The notes under the pieces: model-generated
The model's input: only the letters and a program-made list of their open reading frames with translations
What the model was told of the DNA's origin: nothing
Databases searched by the model: none
Made by a program: the position numbers and the translations under genes
In this document: positions 18,935-27,398 of the stretch, piece by piece
Numbering within the stretch: the first letter of the stretch is position 1
Layout: each line of letters begins with the position of its first letter
NCBI RefSeq assembly: GCF_030680395.1
Contig: NZ_JAUXVR010000041.1
Span: forward strand, 204,368 to 268,367
DNA length: 64,000 nt
Source of the DNA: Methylobacter sp.
Lineage (GTDB): Bacteria > Pseudomonadota > Gammaproteobacteria > Methylococcales > Methylomonadaceae
Reading direction: 5' to 3'

Positions 18935-20370
18935 TATGCATTACCTCGATTATTGGAACCGTCATTGGGGCTGTCAAGATGAGGTAGCTGAGCCATCCGA
19001 CTTGGCTTCGAAACCGGAAGTGAAATTACAGCAAGCACAGGAACAGTCAACAGCTCGGAAATATCAAAGGCAGATCGCACCCGACGATCCATAAACTCTG
19101 CCACTAACGCCGAACCCACGCCTAACATGCCACCCAGAAAAACCGACAGAATCAAGTTTATCAGCACCTTGGGTTTGGCGAATTTTTGCGGCGGAACGGC
19201 GGGATTAAGGACAGCAGTATTGGTTTGGCGCATTTCGCTTTCCATGCGGCTTTGTACCGCTCGCTGCAGGGCGGCATCGTATATCCGCTGTGCGCTTTCC
19301 ACCTCACGGTTAAGCACTCTTATTTCATCATGCTGTTGTTTTAGCTCCAACACCTTGGCTTTCTGTTCAGCAAAGGCATTGGCAATTATCTTGTCATGTT
19401 GATTGGAGGAGGAAACCCCTCCTGCGATGCTGTATAGCACCATTTTAACTTCAGACTGAACTTTCTGTTTCAGGCTATCTACTTCGGCTTTCATTTGCTT
19501 ATATTGCGGATGATTTATATCGACACGCTTGGACAATTCGGCAAATTTGGCTTCTGATTTCGCTAATTCCGACTTCAGCGATTGAATCACAGGACTGTTT
19601 AATACCTCTTGCAACGACTCTGACGATATGCCTTGCTTGAGGGTGGACGTCAGCAAATCTTTTCTGGATTGCAATTCGCTGGTGCGAGCCTGATTCTCTA
19701 CCAATTGCCTTGACAGATCAGCCAGGCGAGAACTTTCCAAATCAAGACGATCGTCAGTTGCGACGATACCGTGTTGTTGTTGATAGGTGGACAGCACCGA
19801 TTGTGCATGCTCAAGATTATTTCTCAATGAAGCCATTTGCGAGTCGAACCAGTCTGCACTCAATTTGGCTGGTTGAGCCTGCAACTCAATACTGGTTTGT
19901 ATGTAGCCATCGGCAAAAGCATTGGCAATATTCGCGGCCAATTGCGGATCGGAAAAAGTAAAGTCAACCTGCATCACACTGCTTTCGCGTGACGGCATGA
20001 TTTCCAGATTTTTCAGCAATGATTCCGCAACCCAATCCTTGATATTGCCAATGCTACCGGCTTTTACAAAGTCTTCTTGTATTTTCGAGTCTTCGCTGAG
20101 TTTTAACTTTTCTACCACTTTGCGCGCTACATTCCGGCTACTGATGATATCGACCTGCGTCGCTATATACCCGGGCAGCAGCTGTACCGGTAAAGTCAGG
20201 CCGGTCACCGGATCGACACTGCGCTGATCAACTACGATCGAAGTCGTGGCAACATATTGCTTGGGTAACGACAAGCTTACCCCCAAGGTTGTCATTACCG
20301 CCACCATCAATACCGACAAGACAATCGATCTGTGTGATAGGAGAATATTAATTAATTGATAAAAGTTCAT
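18934..20370 (-). CDS. epsF: EpsF-type chain-length determinant (Wzz family)
   Basis: 478 residues. An N-terminal membrane helix (SIVLSVLMVAVMTTLGVSL) is followed by a Wzz domain, a long periplasmic coiled coil (about 170-370) and a second helix near 410-430 (VLINLILSVFLGGMLGVGSAL). The proline-rich NPAVPPQKFAKPK segment precedes the second helix, as usual in PCP proteins. Unlike PCP-2a proteins it has no fused kinase; the kinase-like partner is the adjacent epsG. It acts in the inner membrane to set polymer length and bridge to the export channel. Confidence 0.92.
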   Translation of the reverse strand: MNFYQLINILLSHRSIVLSVLMVAVMTTLGVSLSLPKQYVATTSIVVDQRSVDPVTGLTLPVQLLPGYIATQVDIISSRNVARKVVEKLKLSEDSKIQEDFVKAGSIGNIKDWVAESLLKNLEIMPSRESSVMQVDFTFSDPQLAANIANAFADGYIQTSIELQAQPAKLSADWFDSQMASLRNNLEHAQSVLSTYQQQHGIVATDDRLDLESSRLADLSRQLVENQARTSELQSRKDLLTSTLKQGISSESLQEVLNSPVIQSLKSELAKSEAKFAELSKRVDINHPQYKQMKAEVDSLKQKVQSEVKMVLYSIAGGVSSSNQHDKIIANAFAEQKAKVLELKQQHDEIRVLNREVESAQRIYDAALQRAVQSRMESEMRQTNTAVLNPAVPPQKFAKPKVLINLILSVFLGGMLGVGSALVAEFMDRRVRSAFDISELLTVPVLAVISLPVSKPSRMAQLPHLDSPNDGSNNRGNA

Positions 20371-20451
20371 AATGTTCCGTTACGTTATTGGCTCTACCTG
20401 AGCAATCGATAAAGGCAAGATAATTAATTACCTAACATTGTTTGCCACATG

Positions 20452-21261
20452 CTAAAACCAACGTTCGCCAACATAAATCACATCATCTTTTAATACGGCG
20501 TCGCCCAGCTCTACATCAACTTCCTGCAGAGCGCCGCTTTTGTCCTTGCGTTTGATGACTATACCGTTTTCAGTACCGCGTAGCGTTAGACCGCCACCCA
20601 TCGGTAAAGCTTTTACCACCGAAATATCCGGTTCAACCCGATAACCGCCCGGACGCTGTACTTCGCCATAAATATAGAACATGGGGGCCTTGGGTACATA
20701 AACCTGATCACCTTGCCGCATCTTAAAAGGCGCGATGCTTTTAACATCCTCCAGATAAACTTTTAAATCCAGTTCCTGCTTTTGCGGCTTACCCTCGACA
20801 GTACGGGTTACTATTACCTTGCTGTCGCCCATTTCGTTAATTCCTTCGGCCATGGCGATCAAATCGACTATTGAACTATCGGAGTCCAGGGGATAGCGCC
20901 CCGGCCGATTAACATAGCCCAATACCGATACCTGCTGACTGACATGATTTAACACAGTGACATTGACTTGGGCATCATGAACAAATCCCCCTTCGATTAG
21001 ACGTACGGCAATAGCTTCCTCCAGTTCTATACTGGATTTTCCGTTAACGGCGACCTCACCGATGAGAGGAAAGGTAATTCGGCCATCGGCTGAAACGCGA
21101 ACCTCAGTTCTTAAATCGTCATAACCGTACACAGAAATACGCAAAAGATCATCCGGACCAATGGTATAGGCTGCCATACTTTTCTGAATGGACAATACCA
21201 ATAAAACCATTAGCAACAGATAACGTTTATCAAACCAGTGTAATTTAATATTAGTAAGCAT
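20452..21261 (-). CDS. epsE: EpsE-type polysaccharide export protein (Wza family)
   Basis: 269 residues with a signal peptide (LLLMVLLVLSIQKSMAA). A Poly_export domain starts at YTIGPDDLLRISVYGYDDL, and two SLBB-like segments follow (VSVLGYVNRPGRYPL and YIYGEVQRPGGYRVEP). There is no lipobox cysteine, so it is probably not a lipoprotein as E. coli Wza is. It would form the periplasmic/outer-membrane export conduit, presumably with EpsL. Its start overlaps the preceding glycosylphosphotransferase gene by 11 bp. Confidence 0.92.
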   Translation of the reverse strand: MLTNIKLHWFDKRYLLLMVLLVLSIQKSMAAYTIGPDDLLRISVYGYDDLRTEVRVSADGRITFPLIGEVAVNGKSSIELEEAIAVRLIEGGFVHDAQVNVTVLNHVSQQVSVLGYVNRPGRYPLDSDSSIVDLIAMAEGINEMGDSKVIVTRTVEGKPQKQELDLKVYLEDVKSIAPFKMRQGDQVYVPKAPMFYIYGEVQRPGGYRVEPDISVVKALPMGGGLTLRGTENGIVIKRKDKSGALQEVDVELGDAVLKDDVIYVGERWF

Positions 21262-22333
21262 TTTTATCCCTGATGACCACGCTGATAGTTTTAAATATGA
21301 TCAATAAGTCGAGAAATAATGACCAGTTGCGCAGGTAGTCGAGATCGTAATCAATCCGGGCCTGCATCTTTTCCAGAACATCGGTTTCACCGCGAAAACC
21401 GTTGATCTGCGCCCAGCCGGTAATGCCGGGCTTTACCTTATGCCTGATCATGTATCCTTTGATCAGGCTGCGGTACATTTCATTATGACTGATAGCATGC
21501 GGCCTGGGACCGACAACGCTCATGTGCCCCTGTAATACATTGATAAACTGCGGTAACTCATCCAGAGATGTTTTTCTTAAAAAACCACCCAGCCGAGTGA
21601 TTCTAGGATCATTTCGGGTTGCCTGGTTAACCTGTTCATTGTCTTCCATCACCGTCATGCTACGAAATTTATAAACCACAATTTCCTTGCCATCTAATCC
21701 ATAACGACGCTGTTTGAATAGTACCGGCCCGGGTGAGCTGAGCTTTATGCCAATGGCAATCAACAACATCAACGGTGCAATCAATAGCAAAATAAACAGC
21801 GATAACACCACATCGCTGATCCGTTTAATTATGCTGTTGATGCCGACAAACGGGCTTTCGCATATTGCCACTATGGGAATGCCGTCTATAGTACTGATGT
21901 TGGCCTGAATTAAATCAAACGAAACTATATCGGGTACAAAGTAAATTGATGCGGTGGTATCGCGTAATTCATCCAGTAACGCCATAACCCGCGGCTGTGC
22001 GGACAAGGGCAAAGCGATATAAATGTGCTGAACATTATAGGTTTTAACAAATTCAGCAGCCGATGCAATACTGCCAAGCAGCGTTTCCGGCTGATGTTGC
22101 TTGTCTTCCGATAAGCGTTCCGACCAACGATCATCAAAAAATCCCATACAGCCCACTCTCAATAGCGGATTTTGCCTAAATTTATGGGTTAATTTACGGC
22201 TTAAATCGCTAAGCCCGACAATAACTGCACGGGATGTCTCACCTTTGGTAAAAGGCCATCGCTGTAACACTAAGCTAGCCATGGAATTCTTCCAAAAGAC
22301 TTTATTGAATTCTAAATCTATGCTGTTAATCAT
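21251..22333 (-). CDS. Polyprenyl glycosylphosphotransferase, N-terminally truncated
   Basis: 360 residues. The family normally has four N-terminal membrane helices and about 450-480 residues. This ORF starts only at the linker before the nucleotide-binding-like domain (RAVIVGLSDLSRKL). It then has one membrane helix (VVLSLFILLLIAPLMLLIAIG) and a complete catalytic domain: SSPGPVLFKQRRYG, VYKFRSM, RKTSLDELPQ, VGPRPHA and KPGITGWAQING. It should move a sugar-1-phosphate onto undecaprenyl phosphate, the first step of repeat-unit synthesis. Catalysis needs only the C-terminal part in WbaP/WcaJ-type enzymes, so it may still work. It is the first recognisable gene of the eps operon. Confidence 0.9.
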   Translation of the reverse strand: MINSIDLEFNKVFWKNSMASLVLQRWPFTKGETSRAVIVGLSDLSRKLTHKFRQNPLLRVGCMGFFDDRWSERLSEDKQHQPETLLGSIASAAEFVKTYNVQHIYIALPLSAQPRVMALLDELRDTTASIYFVPDIVSFDLIQANISTIDGIPIVAICESPFVGINSIIKRISDVVLSLFILLLIAPLMLLIAIGIKLSSPGPVLFKQRRYGLDGKEIVVYKFRSMTVMEDNEQVNQATRNDPRITRLGGFLRKTSLDELPQFINVLQGHMSVVGPRPHAISHNEMYRSLIKGYMIRHKVKPGITGWAQINGFRGETDVLEKMQARIDYDLDYLRNWSLFLDLLIIFKTISVVIRDKNAY

Positions 22334-22382
22334 AATAAATGACCAGTAAAAGCGACAATGACATAACTCAAAACAACCATCT

Positions 22383-22514
22383 TCAACTCGTGTATGAGTT
22401 ATTATTCAAAGAACCTGAATTCCATGTCAGCCCTCCCTCTCCTGCACAGCACCGATCAACTACGAACGAGCTTATAGACAACAAAACCAAGACATCCGCT
22501 TTAATACATTTCAT
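22383..22514 (-). CDS. Small ORF (43 aa) with good ribosome-binding site
   Basis: This ORF is too short for the track. TAGGAG lies 6 bases before the ATG. The product begins MKCIKADVLVLLSISSFVV, which looks like a secretion signal, and ends after GGLTWNSGSLNNNSYTS. It lies about 50 bp upstream of the glycosylphosphotransferase on the same strand. It may be a small secreted peptide or the surviving start of a deleted gene. No family is recognised. Confidence 0.3.
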   Translation of the reverse strand: MKCIKADVLVLLSISSFVVDRCCAGEGGLTWNSGSLNNNSYTS

Positions 22515-22997
22515 GATGAACTCCTAAAAGGATTATGAAAGAAATTTGCTTTACATCGACCAATCAATTTAAAACAGGCTTAGACTGTAATTTAATGATA
22601 AATCCAGTCCGATATTGATGATGCAAACACCTCTATGTCCTAAAAATAAGTTGGTCCGTTGGAAAAATAGAAACAGCTTCAGGTTATAGGAAACAAACCA
22701 TGTGAACAATTAGTAGAAACACCTAACGGCTTTCATATGCTTAACCTCTGACTCACTGCAACAGAGTGTCAATCCCTGATCACGGGGTATTACATTTTTC
22801 AGGCGAAAAGTTAAATGTTAGCTGCATTATTGGGTGTCCGTTGTCAGCAAACACAGCACTAAACTAAAAACGTATGACAACATTGAATCAATGGAAAAAT
22901 GAACCTGCCACATGCTTTTGGAGCGCAAGACTTCATTTTCCCCGCTTGCTAAATCTTGAGTTAAACGCGCATCTGCAGGGGATACACACTAAATTAA
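22515..22997. other. Intergenic region without recognised features
   Basis: About 480 bp, AT-rich, with no ORF, RNA or repeat I can support. It should contain the eps promoter. Confidence 0.35.
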
Positions 22998-23460
22998 ATG
23001 ACGAGTCATTGCTATATCGCTAAATACTTAGAAACGCTGGTTAAAATCTTGCCGACGGCGGGTAAATCTGTAGTTTGCAGTCGCATGAAATACTTTCAGG
23101 AAATCGTCTGTCCCAAGTGTGGCAGCAACCACATGGCAAGTCAGGTCGCACAGAGCGTTATTGATGTAATGAGGATGGCTCAATCAAGATATTCCTTCTT
23201 GACTATCGTTATAAAGCTTACGTACAGAATCAATCGCCAAGTGATGGAGATGACGATCAATGGCAGCGGTATTCGTAAAATACGGAGGCGGGTATGGGGG
23301 AATTAACAAAAACAGTACGCTAAAAAGCAAGCCCTGTTTACACAGGCAAACCTTATAGTTACGCTGGTTGCGTCAGATAATATGGAGGACAGGCAGCCTT
23401 CTTTGAAGCCGAAATGGACGAACACAAGCATTGACTCATCAGCTTTACCGAATGTAATGA
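22998..23460 (+). pseudogene. Decayed IS1-family transposase
   Basis: The plus strand first reads a zinc-finger-like start (EIVCPKCGSNHMA). Next comes a block like IS1 InsA (RQVMEMTINGSGIRKI) that shifts frame into GINKNTVLKSK. Finally another frame gives FFEAEMDE, where IS1 proteins have 'E-D/L-DE-x-W-S-[YF]-V-G'. Several frameshifts and stops intervene, so the element is dead. Terminal repeats were not found. Confidence 0.65.
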
Positions 23461-23543
23461 ATATACTTATTGCTCTTAATAAAACCTAATAAACCACTGT
23501 AAAATAAAAGTTTTATCGACATGAAAAAGAAGTATTGAGTTAA

Positions 23544-24590
23544 TCAAAACCCATCATTATTCATAATATCATTCCCCAAAAACATCGCATCTCCATAGCT
23601 GAAGAATCGATAAGAGCGGTCAATAGCGTGGCTGTAAGCATTCATAATATGCTCATAACCGGCAAACGCCGAAACCAGCATCAATAAGGTAGACTCGGGA
23701 AGGTGAAAGTTGGTCAACATCGCATCGACCGATTTGAATTGATAGCCGGGAGTAATAAACAAGTCGGTATCACCAAAACCGGCCTCAAGTTGGCCGCTTC
23801 CGGATGCCGATTCCAACGCCCTGACCGCCGTCGTGCCTATGGCGATAACCCGTCCTCCTCTTGCTCTGGCTTGCTGAACGGCCGCTACCGTCTCCGGCAG
23901 CACGGCAAAATATTCCTTGTGCATTAAATGTTCGGATAACTCTTCCACCCTGACCGGCTGAAAAGTACCGCTGCCGACATGCAAGGTCACAAAAGCGCTT
24001 TGCACACCTTTGGCTTTAAGTTTTTCCATCATGATTTGATCAAAATGCAGACCTGCGGTAGGCGCGGCAACAGCTCCCGCCTCTCTGGCAAAAACCGTCT
24101 GATAGCGGGTTAGATCGGATTGATCATCCTCACGGGTAATATAAGGCGGCAACGGAATGTGGCCGATTTGCTCCAATAATGCGAGCAAACTGTTGTCGCC
24201 TTTAAATTCCAGCTGAAACAGATCGTCCGCCCTGCCCAATACTTCGCAGCAATAGCCCTTATCCAACTCTATTAAGGTACCGGCTTTCGACGACTTGCTT
24301 GATCTGACATGAGCAATAGCACGATGGTCATCCAGAATACGCTCGATAAGAATCTCAACCTTGCCGCCGCTTTGTTTTTTGCCAAACAATCTAGCCGGAA
24401 TCACTTTGGTATCATTAAAAACCAACACGTCACGCTGATCGATTAAATCGATAAAATCGATAAATTGCCGGTCAGCTATTCGTCCGACGTTCCGCTCCAT
24501 ACATAACAGACGACTTGCATCGCGCTCTGCCAAGGGTTTTTGCGCGATTAGCGCTTCAGGCAACTGGTAATTAAAATCACTTTTTTTCAT
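23544..24590 (-). CDS. queA: S-adenosylmethionine:tRNA ribosyltransferase-isomerase
   Basis: 348 residues, full length for QueA. It begins [20 protein letters not shown] and has the family blocks [40 protein letters not shown]-like [14 protein letters not shown] and [17 protein letters not shown]. It transfers the ribosyl part of SAM to preQ1 at tRNA position 34 to form epoxyqueuosine, in the cytosol. It is transcribed away from the neighbouring tRNA-Leu. The usual partner tgt is not in the window downstream of it; IS debris follows instead. Confidence 0.97.
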   Translation of the reverse strand: MKKSDFNYQLPEALIAQKPLAERDASRLLCMERNVGRIADRQFIDFIDLIDQRDVLVFNDTKVIPARLFGKKQSGGKVEILIERILDDHRAIAHVRSSKSSKAGTLIELDKGYCCEVLGRADDLFQLEFKGDNSLLALLEQIGHIPLPPYITREDDQSDLTRYQTVFAREAGAVAAPTAGLHFDQIMMEKLKAKGVQSAFVTLHVGSGTFQPVRVEELSEHLMHKEYFAVLPETVAAVQQARARGGRVIAIGTTAVRALESASGSGQLEAGFGDTDLFITPGYQFKSVDAMLTNFHLPESTLLMLVSAFAGYEHIMNAYSHAIDRSYRFFSYGDAMFLGNDIMNNDGF

Positions 24591-24662
24591 AGCGGGCGAT
24601 ATTATCAGGTTAAGCTTTTAAATACACATTAAAAAAAACTAGCATTATGGATAAACGTTGCC

Positions 24663-24668
24663 TATAAT
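24663..24668 (+). promoter_or_regulatory. Probable -10 element of the tRNA-Leu gene
   Basis: A perfect TATAAT lies 11 bases before the tRNA 5' end. A good -35 is not visible at 17 bp spacing. Placement is consistent with a stable-RNA promoter. Confidence 0.5.
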
Positions 24669-24679
24669 GCACGTTCTTT

Positions 24680-24766
24680 GCCGGGGTGGCGGAACTGGTA
24701 GACGCGCCGGATTCAAAATCCGGTTGGGGTGACTCAGTGCCGGTTCGATTCCGGCCCTCGGTACCA
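24680..24766 (+). tRNA. tRNA-Leu (anticodon CAA)
   Basis: 87 nt including encoded CCA. The acceptor stem GCCGGGG pairs with CCTCGGT, with the G1-U72 wobble also seen in E. coli tRNA-Leu. The anticodon stem CCGGA/TCCGG carries loop TTCAAAA, giving CAA. There is a long variable arm (class II), and the T arm has TTCGATT. Its 3' end is the integration site of the island that follows. Confidence 0.97.
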
Positions 24767-24839
24767 AACATTGGTTCAGAGCCGTGCAAAGAACTACAAA
24801 AACCCGCAAGTCATAAGGCTTCGCGGGTTTTTTATTGTC
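24744..24839 (+). repeat. attL: tRNA-proximal copy of the island-flanking direct repeat
   Basis: The segment from the T loop of tRNA-Leu through its terminator is repeated at 32321-32415 with only a few differences: a CCTCGG/CATCG change inside the tRNA end, and C/T, T/C and AT/CG changes near the terminator. About 95 bp of near-identity flanking an integrase gene marks an integrated element. The tRNA copy here is intact. Confidence 0.93.
24801..24833 (+). terminator. Intrinsic terminator after tRNA-Leu
   Basis: The stem AACCCGC/GCGGGTT with a short AAG/CTT extension is followed by a run of T. The same hairpin is duplicated at the far att site. Confidence 0.85.
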
Positions 24840-24879
24840 CAGCGAAATGCAACCAAATACAGCGGTATTCATCCAAAAG

Positions 24880-24901
24880 TATGTCCTTTATTATGTCCTT
24901 T
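24880..24901 (+). promoter_or_regulatory. Candidate integrase arm-type sites, left end
   Basis: TATGTCCTTT occurs at 24880-24889 and again at 24892-24901, a 12-bp period. The same pair, with the same spacing and orientation, lies at 32251-32272 near the other end. Paired short direct repeats beside att cores are typical of arm-binding sites of tyrosine integrases. Confidence 0.6.
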
Positions 24902-24943
24902 GCTATAGTGCTTAAAAAAAGGATATAAATTAAAGGGTATAAA

Positions 24944-26197
24944 ATGGCTAAGAATATCAATAAAGATGTGGTCTACAAGTCGGCCAAGTCTAAAGAAAAA
25001 GATTACATGCTTAATGATGGTGAGGGCCTGTATTTGTTTGTTGGTAAAACCGGCGCTAAGTTGTGGCGGTTTATTTATACGTTTGACAGAAAACAAAAGA
25101 AACTCGCTCTTGGTGGTTACCCCGGTATTACTTTAGAAGCAGCCCGAGACAAAGCAGAAAAAGCGCGTGACAATATCACCAAGGGCAACGACCCCGGAGA
25201 GATCAGAAGCGAAGATAAAAAAGCGCGGCAACTCTTAGCATCAAATAAAGAGCGATTAGCTGAAGGCCTGCCGATACTAAACAGTTTTAAACATATCACC
25301 CTAGAATGGTTAAGCTCTATTGAGCACCTGACAAAAGCAACCACTCAAACCAAGAAAACATCAAGACTTGAACGCCTAGCCTTTCCTTTAATTGGCGACA
25401 TGGCTATCAATCAGATTAAATCATCCGACGTACTGGCCGTCATTAAACCCGTAATAGATAAAAAACAGCTTGAGACAGCTCACAGACTACACAGCGAAAT
25501 AAGCGCCATTTTTGCTTATGCCATTGTTCATAACTTCACTGATTACGACCCCGCTCAACCTGTAGCCAAACAGATACCCGCTCAAAAACCCAAACACAGA
25601 GCTGCTATCATAGACCCTAACTTGTTTGGGCAATTGCTCAGGGACATAAATAACTACAACGGCACCTTTGTTGTACAGTTAGCCTTTCGATTTTCACCGC
25701 TGGTCTTTCAACGACCTGGAGAGATACGTCAATTATTATGGTCAGATATTGACCTCGTAGCGCGTGAATGGCGACCTTATATTAGCAAGACTGACTTCTA
25801 TCACATTGTGCCTCTGTCCTCTCAAGCTGTCAGCATACTGGAAGCAATCAAACCGCTAACAGGTACAGGTCAATATGTTTTTCCGTCTAGTCGTGGTGAT
25901 GGTCGGCCTATGTCAGATGGTACGATTAGAACGGCGTTAAAGTCGCTAGGTTATGATTCCGATGTAATGACCGCGCACGGATTTAGGACAACAGCCTCAA
26001 CGCTTCTTAATGAGCAGGGATGGAGTCCTGACGCAATCGAAAGGCAACTAGCACACGCTCCAAGAGATCATGTTAGGGCCGCTTACAACAGGGCGCAATA
26101 TCTTGAAGAACGTAGACGGATGATGCAAAGCTGGGCTGATTACCTGGACAGCTTAAAGAATGGCGCGCAAGTGATACCATTTAAGAAGATCGGGTAA
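24944..26197 (+). CDS. P4-type tyrosine integrase
   Basis: 417 residues. The N-terminal domain is of the DUF4102 type (LNDGEGLYLFVGKTGAKLWRF, LALGGYPGITLEAARDKA). A core-binding domain and a tyrosine recombinase catalytic domain follow, with Arg in FQRPGEIRQLLW, His-x-x-Arg in HGFRTTAS, the later LAH, and Tyr in AAYNRAQY. It would recombine attP with the 3' end of tRNA-Leu. It lies 178 bp from the tRNA, the usual position for this class, and reads into the island. All catalytic residues are present, so it may be active. Confidence 0.95.
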   Translation: MAKNINKDVVYKSAKSKEKDYMLNDGEGLYLFVGKTGAKLWRFIYTFDRKQKKLALGGYPGITLEAARDKAEKARDNITKGNDPGEIRSEDKKARQLLASNKERLAEGLPILNSFKHITLEWLSSIEHLTKATTQTKKTSRLERLAFPLIGDMAINQIKSSDVLAVIKPVIDKKQLETAHRLHSEISAIFAYAIVHNFTDYDPAQPVAKQIPAQKPKHRAAIIDPNLFGQLLRDINNYNGTFVVQLAFRFSPLVFQRPGEIRQLLWSDIDLVAREWRPYISKTDFYHIVPLSSQAVSILEAIKPLTGTGQYVFPSSRGDGRPMSDGTIRTALKSLGYDSDVMTAHGFRTTASTLLNEQGWSPDAIERQLAHAPRDHVRAAYNRAQYLEERRRMMQSWADYLDSLKNGAQVIPFKKIG

Positions 26198-26341
26198 ATC
26201 CGCTAACAACCAAGAACTACTAAATTAACACCTGATACAATCAAATTAACCGGATAGCTCGACGGAGCAATAAGCAGGATTCGTTGCCCTGTTTCCGGTT
26301 ATTCCTGCTTAACGCACTTCACTTTAACTAGGTACTTTTTT

Positions 26342-27010
26342 ATGTTGGTCATGTATAGAGGATGGGGCTGTTTTGATTATGAATTAGATATTGATGCCAT
26401 GAATGTATGTACAAGCAAGGACTGGGAAATCGGCGAAAGATGGCGCGAACCTGAACAATGGGTGGAAGCCTGTGTATTTGAGCTAACAAAACATAATGAA
26501 AGTGAGATTGCAGCTCGGGGAGAATCAAACGTTGAATACCTATTGCTATCTGAACACTCATACCTTGATGAAATGGAACTGAATTTTCCTTATTCGAATA
26601 AGAAAGATATTCGATTTTACTTGTGCGAGGATGAGCCAGCATATGCAAACGGCTACTATCAACGACGCGAACAAAAAACGTTTCCGTATGCAATTGGTGA
26701 CATCTTTGAAGCTGCGTGCATTGGCAATGTACCGAAAAAGCAGACCGAAACCGAATTAAACAACTTATTAATGCCGCCAGCATATCTTAATCCAAATCAT
26801 CCCACGTTCAGTTTAGAACTAGATATTGCTATCAAGGCCTGGACTGCTGTTCTTGAATGTAATCCTGACAAGCCAAAACAGGGTAGCCGAAGGAAGTTTA
26901 TAGCAGAATGGCTAGAAAAACATCATTCGACATTAACTGAAGAAGCAAAAAATCGCATAATCACTTTGCTGAATCCAGATAAAAACGGCGGCGCTCCTAA
27001 ATCTATTTAG
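26342..27010 (+). CDS. Island hypothetical protein
   Basis: 222 residues, soluble, with no signal peptide. The N-terminal half is rich in aromatic and acidic residues (YRGWGCFDYELD, YLCEDEPAYANGYYQRRE). The C-terminal 70 residues (FSLELDIAIKAWTAV, RKFIAEWLEKH, IITLLNPDKNGGAPKS) resemble a segment I associate with proteins next to AlpA-like regulators in integrated islands. I cannot assign a function. It lies between integrase and alpA on the same strand. Confidence 0.75.
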   Translation: MLVMYRGWGCFDYELDIDAMNVCTSKDWEIGERWREPEQWVEACVFELTKHNESEIAARGESNVEYLLLSEHSYLDEMELNFPYSNKKDIRFYLCEDEPAYANGYYQRREQKTFPYAIGDIFEAACIGNVPKKQTETELNNLLMPPAYLNPNHPTFSLELDIAIKAWTAVLECNPDKPKQGSRRKFIAEWLEKHHSTLTEEAKNRIITLLNPDKNGGAPKSI

Positions 27011-27167
27011 AAAACCTACCCACCCAACAAAGCCATATAAAACAAGGCTTACAGAGAACTTGCCCACCTAAAAACCATAAACATCTGGAACTGTTCCAGC
27101 TATTCATAAGCAAAAATATTCCCATAATAGACAACCATGTTAACTAAGCACAGAGGAGTGCAACAAC

Positions 27168-27398
27168 ATGGCAACAGTATCAAATCATCTACCCGAAACC
27201 GGTTTTATAAGATTGCCGCAAATAATTGGCAATAAAAAAACCAACATCCCCGCACTTATTCCCATAAGTCGCACATCGTTCTTAAATGGCGTTAAGTCTG
27301 GTAAATATCCAAAGCCAGTAAAGTTAGGCGAAAGAACAACAGCATGGCGCGTTGAAGATGTTCGCGCCTTAATAGCCAGCCTTGGAAGTGCAGCATGA
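27168..27398 (+). CDS. AlpA-like HTH regulator / excisionase-type protein
   Basis: 76 residues with the AlpA winged-helix pattern: FIRLPQIIG, IPISRTSFLNGVKSGKYPKPVKLGERTTAWRVEDVRALI. In P4-like elements such proteins activate integrase expression or assist excision. A GAGGAG ribosome-binding site precedes the ATG. Its stop overlaps the next gene's start (ATGA), so the two are coupled. Confidence 0.87.
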   Translation: MATVSNHLPETGFIRLPQIIGNKKTNIPALIPISRTSFLNGVKSGKYPKPVKLGERTTAWRVEDVRALIASLGSAA

